Program-made: the position numbers and the translations under genes | In this document: in pieces, positions 1-6,058 of the stretch | Layout of the letters: the number at the start of each line of letters is the position of its first letter | Numbering within the stretch: the stretch's first letter is position 1 | DNA from: Clostridia bacterium | Lineage (GTDB): Bacteria > Bacillota_E > RBS10-35 > JAJYVN01 | Direction: 5' to 3' | NCBI GenBank assembly: GCA_027335515.1 | Contig: DAHWHT010000214.1 | Location: 1-7,469 of the forward strand | DNA length: 7,469 nt | The notes under the pieces: generated by a model | What the model was told of the DNA's origin: nothing | What the model saw: only the letters and a program-made list of their open reading frames with translations | Database searches by the model: none

Positions 1-203
1 GGTACGCCGCAGCGTCGCGCCCGCCGGTCGATGGCCTCAGCCAGGCTGGCATAAGGGAAATTGCTGGTGTAGCGGTTGAACACCCGGTTGGTGTCGTGAT
101 TCTTGGCGAAATCCAGGTTCTCGCGCACCAACGGCTTGCGCACCGCCAGCGCGATGTCCACTGCCAGCTTGGCCCGTGGTTCGCCGGGTGGCGTTGCCCG
201 GCG
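1..203 (-). pseudogene. TnpB-like transposon protein, C-terminal fragment (IS200/IS605 type), 5' end missing, runs off left edge
   Basis: On the minus strand from about 182 to the left edge one frame reads as the RuvC-like part of a TnpB-related protein: AKLAVDIALAVRKPLVREN, then LDFAKNH, an arginine/asparagine stretch, and SNFPYASLAEAIDRRARR. This resembles the family pattern in which a catalytic glutamate sits in 'LVxExLDF', followed by an 'FPYxxLxxAIxRRA' helix. The glutamate codon is at 120-122. TnpB proteins are RNA-guided nucleases carried by IS200/IS605 elements. An in-frame stop lies at 204-206, only 11 codons upstream of the first family-like residue. None of the three minus frames from 206 to 420 resembles the N-terminal part, and no start codon with a ribosome binding site is visible. 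I therefore read it as a 5'-truncated remnant, although the true C-terminus lies outside the window. The family call rests on pattern memory of about 55 residues. Confidence 0.6.
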
Positions 204-342
204 TCACGACCACGAAGGGGGGCGACGGCTGGCTTGCGCAGCCCTGGCCGACGAGATGCGGGTGCCATGGCCTGGCGGCAGGACACCTGCCGGCTGTCCG
301 GGCGTTCGGCGCCCGCAGAGGCTCATTGGCCAGGGCCAGACG

Positions 343-382
343 TTGCCCCCCGTCACGCGCTGCTGACGGTGGCAATGCCACC
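343..382. repeat. Nested imperfect hairpins beside the TnpB remnant
   Basis: TTGCC (343-347) and CGTC (351-354) pair with GACG (365-368) and GGCAA (371-375), giving a stem with a small internal loop. A separate perfect stem GGTGGC (368-373), loop AAT, GCCACC (377-382) overlaps it, so only one can form at a time. IS200/IS605 elements carry subterminal imperfect hairpins, so this could be an element end. It could equally be a terminator region for the hydrolase gene, whose stop is at 500-502. No run of T follows on either strand. Confidence 0.25.
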
Positions 383-499
383 TCGCTGAACGCGGACAAA
401 CAATCGCGTCAGTGACAGGTGGGGGAGACGGCGGCCGCCGACCACAGGCAGCCGCGTGGGCCCGGCACACCCCGGCCGCGGTCTCCGGAGCCGGCGGCG

Positions 500-1951
500 C
501 TACGGTGCCTGCCGGACCGCCGCGGCGCGGACCGCCACCCCGGCGGCGTGCTCTCCGACGTTCGTGCGGTAGGAGCCGTCCAGGCCCCCGGCGCGGGCCC
601 GCAGGCGGAGGGTGCGGCCAAAGGGGGTGCCGACGAAGGACCAGTCGAGCCGCAGCGCCCCGTCCTCGTCCCAGGAGGCCAGGCCGGCGCAGTCCCTGGG
701 GGCCTGTCCCGCAACCAGGGGGGCGGTCCCTGGCCGCCAGTCGCCAAAGCCGCAGGGAAGGCGCCGCTCGAGCCCCGCCTCCACCAGCACGGCGTGGCAG
801 GTATGGTCGTCGAACGCCAGGGTCAGGGACTCCAGGTGCGCGGGGTTGGGCTCGATGCGGTAGGTGCCGGCGGGGACCGGGTCCGCGGGACGGCCGGCGG
901 GGCTGCGCGGGCCCAGGGAGAGTCGGGCGAGGCGCTCGGCCAGCCCGTCGTGGCGCGCCGCGTCCCCGTCGGGGATGGGACCGTCCACCAACGCGGGGAG
1001 CAGCTGGTCCCAGACGCAGTCCAGCACACCCTGCAGGTTCGCCGTGCCGCCGGTCATGGCGATGACGACGTCCTGCTGCGGCAGCACGATGCAGAACTGT
1101 CCGTGGGCGCCGTCGCCCCGGTAGGCCCCGTGGCGGCAGCGCCAGAACTGGTAGCCGTAGCCCTGCGCCCAGTCGCCGGCCCGGCCGTCGCCGTTGTCGA
1201 TCTGCTTGGCCGTCGCCTGCGCGACCCAGGCGGCCGGCAGCAGCTGGCGGTCCTCCCACCGCCCCTGCTGCAGGTAGAGTTGGCCGAAGCGGGCGATGGC
1301 CTCGGTCGGCAGCGACAGGCCCCAGCCCCCGGCGTTGATGCCGCGCGGGCAGGATTCCCAGGTGGCCCCCTCGATACCCAGCGGGCGAAACAGGCGGGGC
1401 GTGAGGTAGTCCAGCAGGGTCTGGCCGGTGCGCTGCTGCACGATCGGCGAGAGCATGTAGCTGGCGGCGCTGTTGTACACGAAGCGCGATCCCGGGGCGT
1501 GTTCGACGGGCTGCGCCAGGAAGGCGCGCACCCAGTGGTCGTGGCCGGCCTCCCGCACGGCTCCGGTGGGGTCGCGGTGGTGGCCCGTGCCCATCGTGAG
1601 CAGATGCCGCACCCGCATGGCGGCCAGGTTCGGGCCCACATCCGCCGGCAGGTCCGCCGGGAAGAACGAGGCCACGCGCTCGTCCAGGGTCAGGTGGCCC
1701 TCGTGCACCGCCAGGCCCACCGCGGTGGACGTGAAGCTCTTGCTGAGGGAAAAGAGCATGTGCGGCATGTCCGCCGTGTGCGGCCGCCACCAGCCCTCGG
1801 CGACCACCCGGCCGTGGCGCAGCACCATGCAGCTGTGGACCTCGAGTGCGCGCGCCGCGAAGGCGTCGAGCAGTGCGGCCAAGCCCGCGGCGGCCACCCC
1901 CTCCGCCGCCGGGGTGCTGCGTGGCAGGCGGGGCGGTTGGGGCGTCGGCAT
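500..1951 (-). CDS. Serine hydrolase, class C beta-lactamase family (483 aa)
   Basis: The protein belongs to the beta-lactamase/penicillin-recognising serine hydrolase family (COG1680 type), whose members are esterases, amidases or peptidases as often as true beta-lactamases. Visible motifs are the nucleophile tetrad S68-L-S-K71, the second motif Y159-N-S161 in place of Y-x-N, and H283-G-Q285 in place of the KTG motif, each in the expected order and spacing. Residues about 360 to 465 form a beta-rich C-terminal domain seen in many 450-500 residue members, so the length is normal. No signal peptide is visible, so a cytoplasmic location is likely. I chose ATG at 1949-1951 because GGAGG lies 8 nt upstream (1960-1964); the open frame runs on to 2074 without family-like sequence. 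It lies about 200 bp downstream of the epimerase gene on the same strand, which allows cotranscription or a promoter of its own. The substrate cannot be told from sequence. Confidence 0.93.
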   Translation of the reverse strand: MPTPQPPRLPRSTPAAEGVAAAGLAALLDAFAARALEVHSCMVLRHGRVVAEGWWRPHTADMPHMLFSLSKSFTSTAVGLAVHEGHLTLDERVASFFPADLPADVGPNLAAMRVRHLLTMGTGHHRDPTGAVREAGHDHWVRAFLAQPVEHAPGSRFVYNSAASYMLSPIVQQRTGQTLLDYLTPRLFRPLGIEGATWESCPRGINAGGWGLSLPTEAIARFGQLYLQQGRWEDRQLLPAAWVAQATAKQIDNGDGRAGDWAQGYGYQFWRCRHGAYRGDGAHGQFCIVLPQQDVVIAMTGGTANLQGVLDCVWDQLLPALVDGPIPDGDAARHDGLAERLARLSLGPRSPAGRPADPVPAGTYRIEPNPAHLESLTLAFDDHTCHAVLVEAGLERRLPCGFGDWRPGTAPLVAGQAPRDCAGLASWDEDGALRLDWSFVGTPFGRTLRLRARAGGLDGSYRTNVGEHAAGVAVRAAAVRQAP

Positions 1952-2019
1952 GGCGCATCCCTCCGGTACGCCGTGGCTTCGCCGACGGGCGGGCATCGGC
2001 CTGCCCCGCGCGGCCCTCT

Positions 2020-2057
2020 GGGGGGCGGAACCGGGCGCTTCTCGGTCCAGACCCCCC
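2020..2057 (-). terminator. Possible hairpin between epimerase and serine hydrolase genes
   Basis: GGGGGG (2020-2025) pairs with CCCCCC (2052-2057). Inside it, GGAACCG (2027-2033) pairs with CGGTCC (2043-2048) if one A is bulged, leaving a loop of about 9 nt. It stands about 95 bp after the epimerase stop and about 70 bp before the hydrolase start. No T-run follows, so it may be a GC-type terminator, an attenuator, or simply chance in GC-rich DNA. Confidence 0.3.
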
Positions 2058-2152
2058 GGCGGGCTCGGATTCACCGCCGCCGGTGGGGCGTTGCCGAGTG
2101 GGTCGCACCGCCCTTTCGCCGCCGGACCCAGCCGCGGGGGGCAGCGCCCGGG

Positions 2153-2995
2153 TCACAGGGCGCCGGCTGCCACCGCGTCGCGCAGGGCGGGGTATTGGGG
2201 TCGAAAGCCGAGGGCCCTGCGGATCTTGGACGTGTCCACGAGCTGATGAAAGGCGGGATCGATCGGGCGGCTGGCCGCGCCGGGCGCGGGGTCCTCGCCG
2301 CATAGATGCAGGATCTCTCCCGCGGCGACCGGGGCATCGTCGGCCACGTTGTAGATCTCGCCGTCCACCCCGGGCGCTGCCAGTGTGAGCGAGACCGCCT
2401 GCGCCACATCGGCGTGGTGGATCAGATGCATCTGCTGGGCCGGATTCCAACCGCGAAACCACTGCAGGCCCTCGGTCAGGTGCGGATCGCCGTCGCCATA
2501 CACGAACGCCAGCCGCAGGATCCGCAGGCCGAGCCCCTGTGTCGCCTGCAGCGCGAGCAGCGCCGCCTCGGCCGCGGCCTTGCTTTTCGGGTAGGGCGAC
2601 GTCGGCCGTGCCGGCTCCTGCTCGGCAAGACGTCCGCCGTGGCCGGGACCATACACCAAATTGGTGCTGGTAAACACGAACCGCGCCACCTTGGCGGCCA
2701 GGGCGGCCCGCGCCAGCGCGCTGGTGCCGTCGCAGTTGACGGCCTGCGCCTGTTCGGGCGTGGCTCCCCGAAAGAACGCCGCAAGATGCACGACGGCATC
2801 CATTCCCGCGACGGCCTGCGCCAACGAGTCCGCGTCGGTCAGGTCGCCGCGCACCAGGTGCGACCCCTGCGCCTGGAGCGCCGCGGCCGAGGCGGGATCG
2901 CGTACCAGCACGCGCACCGCATGTCCGCGTTGGATGAGGCGTGGGACCAGTCGGCTGCCCACCCGTCCCGTGGCGCCGGTCACCAAGACCCGCAT
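2153..2995 (-). CDS. NAD(P)-dependent epimerase/reductase, extended or atypical SDR family (280 aa)
   Basis: The protein starts with a Rossmann strand and glycine motif, MRVLVTGATGRVGS, with the G-x-x-G-x-x-G pattern at residues 7-13. R32-D33 follow the second strand, which in related proteins favours NADP(H). D51-L52 and H70-L-A-A lie where the cofactor-binding residues are expected. The catalytic set is S110/T111 in 'FTSTNLVYG' and Y135-x3-K139 in 'YPKSK'. Such enzymes epimerise, dehydrate or reduce nucleotide sugars or small carbonyl substrates; the substrate here is not evident. The short C-terminal substrate domain makes 280 residues, at the small end of the family. ATG at 2993-2995 is preceded by AAGGAG (3003-3008) with a 7 nt gap, a clear start; the frame continues upstream to 3112 without family-like sequence. 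It follows the transporter-like gene by 243 bp on the same strand. Confidence 0.92.
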   Translation of the reverse strand: MRVLVTGATGRVGSRLVPRLIQRGHAVRVLVRDPASAAALQAQGSHLVRGDLTDADSLAQAVAGMDAVVHLAAFFRGATPEQAQAVNCDGTSALARAALAAKVARFVFTSTNLVYGPGHGGRLAEQEPARPTSPYPKSKAAAEAALLALQATQGLGLRILRLAFVYGDGDPHLTEGLQWFRGWNPAQQMHLIHHADVAQAVSLTLAAPGVDGEIYNVADDAPVAAGEILHLCGEDPAPGAASRPIDPAFHQLVDTSKIRRALGFRPQYPALRDAVAAGAL

Positions 2996-3048
2996 GGGAC
3001 ATCTCCTTCCGTCTCCGGCCTGGTCGCCCAAAGCAGCCCGTTCTACAT

Positions 3049-3060
3049 CCTTTGCAAAGG
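3049..3060. promoter_or_regulatory. 12-bp perfect palindrome upstream of the epimerase gene
   Basis: CCTTTGCAAAGG is an exact palindrome centred about 60 bp upstream of the epimerase ATG. It sits in a short AT-richer patch (3041-3060) in otherwise GC-rich DNA, the usual look of an operator. No matching second copy was noticed in the window and no regulator gene is present. About two 12-bp palindromes are expected by chance in a window this size, so the position and base content matter more than the symmetry. Confidence 0.35.
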
Positions 3061-3159
3061 CGCCAGCGACGTGGGCGGCCCGTGGCGCGCGAAACGGGCG
3101 GGCGGGGGCCACGGGTCAACCGCTCCGGGGTGCAACCGCGGCGGCTCGCACCGCGGGTG

Positions 3160-3179
3160 CCGGCGCCTCCCGGCGCCGG
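3160..3179 (-). terminator. GC-rich hairpin downstream of the tandem transmembrane protein gene
   Basis: CCGGCGCC (3160-3167), loop TCCC, GGCGCCGG (3172-3179) forms a perfect 8-bp stem about 60 bp after the stop of the ABC-type membrane protein. It lacks a T-run, so it is a candidate terminator of the type found in GC-rich genomes, or an RNA-stabilising 3' stem. It would separate the membrane protein gene from the epimerase gene. Confidence 0.4.
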
Positions 3180-3238
3180 GTGGTGTCCTGGCCGTGCGCG
3201 GCACTGCGCCCGTCACCCCGCCCGGGGCCGCCGCCGGT

Positions 3239-5386
3239 TCAGGTGGAGGCCGGGGCGAGGGCCGCGCCGGCCTCCGGATCGGGGGCGTCCATCAGGGCAA
3301 AGACGCGGTCGCAGTTGGCCGCGAGCCCGCTCAGGGTGAGGTAGGCGCCGAAGACGTCGCCGAGGTTCTCCGTCCGTCCGGCGTAGGAGTGCTCGGCCAT
3401 CAACGTGCCCAACTGCAGTTGACCGCCCATCACCCACTGGCCGCCCACCCACCAAAACCACAGGGTGGTGGCCAGCGACTCCAGCCCGTAGACCACGCCG
3501 TAGCCCCACGCGGCCAGCGCCGAGAGGATGGCGAGGTCCGCCAGCCGCTGGTTGGCATCATGGAAGACGGCGGGGTCGGCGTCGGGCCGGGCGGCGGCGA
3601 CGCCCTGCACCGCCTGGTGCATGCGTGTGACCTCTTCATAGATGCGGCGGTCGAGGGTGTAGCGGACGCGACCGAAGAGGTAGGTCCAGGGCAGGAAGGG
3701 CGGGATGAGCGCAAAGGCCACCAGGCCGAGCCTCCAGTTCAGGCCGAACATGAAGATCGTCGCGGTGATCACCGGGATCTCACGCCAGGTGATGTTGGCC
3801 AGGCTGCTGGTGGCCCCGTAGATCGCGTCGATGTCGTTGAGGCCGCGCGACGTGAACTCGCTGGGATGGAGCGAGGCCCAGAAGGCCGGTCCCTTGGCGG
3901 TGGCCTCATCGAAGAAGTCGTTGCGCAGATCGCGCAGCGACCGGTTGGACATGACCTCGTGGCTGAGGGTGCTCACGGTTCCGGTGAAGATGTGGATGAT
4001 GGGATAGGCCAGGATCCCAAGCGCCCCCAGCAGGAGCAGGTCGGTGCGGTGCTTGGGCAGGGCCCCGTCGATGATCATGCGCTCGAACAGGGGGCGCAGT
4101 TGGCCCAGGCCGCCGATGGCGATCACGGCCATGGCGATGACCAACACCCAGTAGGGCCAGTATGGGCGGAAGTATTCGAGTAGGCGCCGCACCGTCGTGG
4201 CCAGCCGCACCCGGTTTGGGGCCTGCAGCCGCAGCCCCAGGCGGGAAAACCACTGGCGCGGCCGCAGCAGCGGGGCGAAGGCACGCAGCCCCCCGGTCGG
4301 CGGCGGCAGCACCGAACCCCCGAGCTCCGCCAGTTGGTCAAAGAGGCTGAAGACGCGGTCGGCCAGGGCCAGCACGCCGCGCAGCCCGATGAAGACCCCC
4401 AGCAGTCGGTCGATCGGGCCCTCCACTTTGGTGGCATAGGCGATAAAGGCCAGCAGGGTGCCGAGCGTCATCACGCCGCTCATCACCTCGCGCCCGCCGA
4501 ACCACCACAGGCCGGCCGCCACCAGGGCGGTGCCGACGCTCCACAGGTTGGAAAAGGACCGCCCGATGAACTTGCGGGCGATGCTGACGTTGGAAAAGGC
4601 GTCGGCAACGGTGTGGAAGGCACCGCGGCGCGCGGCCGCCCCAGGACCCGTCGCCGCGGCCCCCTCCAGGGCGCCGTTGAGATCGACGATGCGCTCGTGC
4701 AGCCGGCGCTCCAGGCCGTAGACCCAGCGGCCGACGGCGAGGCCCAGCACGATGAAGGGCGGCAGGACCAACCATACGATCAGGGCGAGCCAGGGGTTGA
4801 GGATGAACATCGCGATGACGGCGGCGGCGAGGACGGTGACGTCGTGGAAGGCGCCGATCAGGGTGGTCAGCACGCCCGCCACGCCTCCGGCGCCCGCGAT
4901 GCCGACGTCGTTGATGATGCGGCCCGTGATGCCGTTGGGGTCCACCCCGGCGAGGCGTTGCGCATCGGCCCCGGCCACCGCGCCGAAGATCCGCGCGCGC
5001 ACGTCCCGCAGCACCCCCTGCAGGGTCAGGCTGTGCAGGACGGTGTGCACCAGACCCAGCGCCTCGTTGAGCAGGTGGAGCGCGACCAGCAGCAGGAGCA
5101 GATGGGCCAGCAGGGCCAGGTTGTGTGCCGGCAGCGCCCGGTTGATGATCTCCCGCGTGATCAGCGGCGGGATGACCCCGACGGCCGCCGAGACGACGAG
5201 CATCCCCAGGATGGCGCCGACCGTGGGCCAGTATGGCAGGTAGAAGCGCAGCAGGCGCGGCAGGGAGGGGAACTTGCGCGGCTGTTCGGGCGCACCCTGC
5301 CAGTCGACTCCGAGTTCCTTCCACCAGGGAAAGTCACGCAGGGTCTCCCTCCAGGTCGGGCGCCGGTAGCGGCCGTCGCTGTCCAT
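3239..5386 (-). CDS. Tandem ABC-exporter transmembrane protein lacking any ATPase domain (715 aa)
   Basis: Two type IV exporter transmembrane domains (ABC_membrane, PF00664-like) lie in tandem. The first spans about residues 44-350, with membrane segments near 55-76, 89-116, 168-196, 198-224, 277-298 and 304-330. The second spans about 401-700, with segments near 411-433, 449-470, 527-548, 550-572, 624-648 and 654-680. Each opens with a matching motif (LLRFYLPYWP at 45-54, LLEYFRPYWP at 402-411). Each keeps the first coupling-loop pattern (GRIINDV 155-161, SRGLNDID 513-520), 'LGTLLAF' or 'LGTLMAE', and the closing 'DRVF-x-L-x-D' (343-350, 693-700). An ATPase of about 230 residues should follow each closing motif. 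Instead a 50-residue linker joins the halves and the second ends after 15 more residues. No Walker A, signature or Walker B motif occurs here or in the flanking gaps. ATG at 5384-5386 has AAGGAGGGG (5397-5405) upstream, 10 nt away. It is probably cotranscribed with the small membrane protein 96 bp upstream. Substrate and energy source are unknown. Confidence 0.9.
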   Translation of the reverse strand: MDSDGRYRRPTWRETLRDFPWWKELGVDWQGAPEQPRKFPSLPRLLRFYLPYWPTVGAILGMLVVSAAVGVIPPLITREIINRALPAHNLALLAHLLLLLVALHLLNEALGLVHTVLHSLTLQGVLRDVRARIFGAVAGADAQRLAGVDPNGITGRIINDVGIAGAGGVAGVLTTLIGAFHDVTVLAAAVIAMFILNPWLALIVWLVLPPFIVLGLAVGRWVYGLERRLHERIVDLNGALEGAAATGPGAAARRGAFHTVADAFSNVSIARKFIGRSFSNLWSVGTALVAAGLWWFGGREVMSGVMTLGTLLAFIAYATKVEGPIDRLLGVFIGLRGVLALADRVFSLFDQLAELGGSVLPPPTGGLRAFAPLLRPRQWFSRLGLRLQAPNRVRLATTVRRLLEYFRPYWPYWVLVIAMAVIAIGGLGQLRPLFERMIIDGALPKHRTDLLLLGALGILAYPIIHIFTGTVSTLSHEVMSNRSLRDLRNDFFDEATAKGPAFWASLHPSEFTSRGLNDIDAIYGATSSLANITWREIPVITATIFMFGLNWRLGLVAFALIPPFLPWTYLFGRVRYTLDRRIYEEVTRMHQAVQGVAAARPDADPAVFHDANQRLADLAILSALAAWGYGVVYGLESLATTLWFWWVGGQWVMGGQLQLGTLMAEHSYAGRTENLGDVFGAYLTLSGLAANCDRVFALMDAPDPEAGAALAPAST

Positions 5387-5408
5387 CGGCCACGAGCCCC
5401 TCCTTCCC

Positions 5409-5450
5409 GCACCCGTCCCCGCATCTGCGCCCGTCTCCGCGCCCGTCTCC
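5409..5450. repeat. Short tandem repeat in the leader of the tandem transmembrane gene
   Basis: GCGCCCGTCTCC occurs twice back to back (5427-5438, 5439-5450). A diverged copy GCACCCGTCCCC (5409-5420) is separated from them by GCATCT. On the coding strand the units read GGAGACGGGCGC and place extra ribosome-binding-like GGAG sequences 40-65 nt ahead of the ATG at 5386. It may reflect simple slippage. No function is evident. Confidence 0.6.
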
Positions 5451-5463
5451 GCGCGGGGCCAGG

Positions 5464-5475
5464 CGGTCCGGACCG
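5464..5475. promoter_or_regulatory. 12-bp perfect palindrome between the small membrane protein gene and the tandem transmembrane gene
   Basis: CGGTCCGGACCG is an exact palindrome 7 bp past the stop of the small membrane protein and about 80 bp before the ATG of the next gene. It could be an operator or the core of a weak hairpin. It is pure GC symmetry apart from one T/A pair, so chance is a strong alternative. Confidence 0.2.
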
Positions 5476-5482
5476 AAGGCGT

Positions 5483-6058
5483 TCAACCGGCCTTGGCCGT
5501 GGAGCCATAGGCGGCGCCGAGCCCGGCGGCCGCACGGCCGAGTTGGGGCAGCATCGCCCTGAGGGCGTTGGGATGCCCGAGCTCGGCGGCGGCCTTCGCC
5601 CCGACCGTGGTAAAGCGCCGCAGCGCCGCGACCGCCCGGGTGTCGCCGGCCGGTTTGGGGCTGCGTCCTTTCGCTTTGCCCTTTTTGGTCTTGCGGTGCG
5701 GGGCCGAGCCGCTGGCCTTGGCGCGGCCGCCGGCGGTCCCGGCGGCGGGGCGGATGGCCGTGTGGATGGTGCGGAGGTCGCGGTCCATCGCGGCCTTCGC
5801 CGTCGCAGGCCGCTGGGTGCCCGCGGCGACCGCCGTGGCGCGGTACACGAGGTCGGCGGCCGCCGCCTCGGCCCGTGCCAGCGCCATGGGCACGGTGGCT
5901 GCGGCGGTGTGGGCCTTGCCGGATGCGGGCGCGACGGCCACCGGCCTGGCGGGGGCCAGCGCGGTCAGGACGGCGTAGGCCGCGGTGAAGTAGGCCGCGA
6001 CGCCCAGGAGGATCACCAGGACCTTCGCCTTCCATGCAAGGCGCCCAAACCTCTTCAC
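5483..6058 (-). CDS. Small Ala-rich protein with one N-terminal membrane segment (191 aa), unknown function
   Basis: I do not recognise a family. Residues 1-11 are basic (KRFGRLAWKAK) and are followed by a hydrophobic helix at about 12-35 (VLVILLGVAAYFTAAYAVL), which fits a single-pass membrane anchor or an uncleaved signal with no lipobox. The rest is very rich in alanine and predicted helical, with few acidic residues. A Lys/Arg-rich, probably flexible stretch lies at about 118-136 (HRKTKKGKAKGR), and a second Ala-rich helical part at 140-185. The chosen start is GTG at 6056-6058, because it places the basic segment and helix at the N-terminus; only a weak AGGG lies upstream, so TTG or other starts slightly upstream are possible. 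The frame is open far beyond this, but that sequence is arginine-rich and unlike a protein. It lies 96 bp ahead of the tandem transmembrane gene on the same strand, so an operon and a physical partnership are plausible but unproven. Confidence 0.65.
   Translation of the reverse strand: MKRFGRLAWKAKVLVILLGVAAYFTAAYAVLTALAPARPVAVAPASGKAHTAAATVPMALARAEAAAADLVYRATAVAAGTQRPATAKAAMDRDLRTIHTAIRPAAGTAGGRAKASGSAPHRKTKKGKAKGRSPKPAGDTRAVAALRRFTTVGAKAAAELGHPNALRAMLPQLGRAAAGLGAAYGSTAKAG

Noticed and set aside
429..440. Perfect 12-bp palindrome CGGCGGCCGCCG
   Set aside because: It is pure G and C in GC-rich DNA downstream of a gene, where such symmetry is expected by chance.
2144..2163. Short dyad GCGCCC...GGGCGC overlapping the epimerase stop codon
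   Set aside because: Only six GC pairs, no T-run, and overlap with coding sequence; too weak to call a terminator.
419..2305. A 628-codon open frame on the plus strand opposite the hydrolase gene
   Set aside because: It is the antisense shadow of a gene with intact catalytic motifs and has no plausible ribosome binding site or domain of its own.
204..3119. A 971-codon open frame on the minus strand
   Set aside because: It overlaps both the hydrolase and epimerase genes in another frame and reads as Arg/Gly/Pro-rich sequence with no domain. The two overlapped genes have clear motifs and ribosome binding sites.
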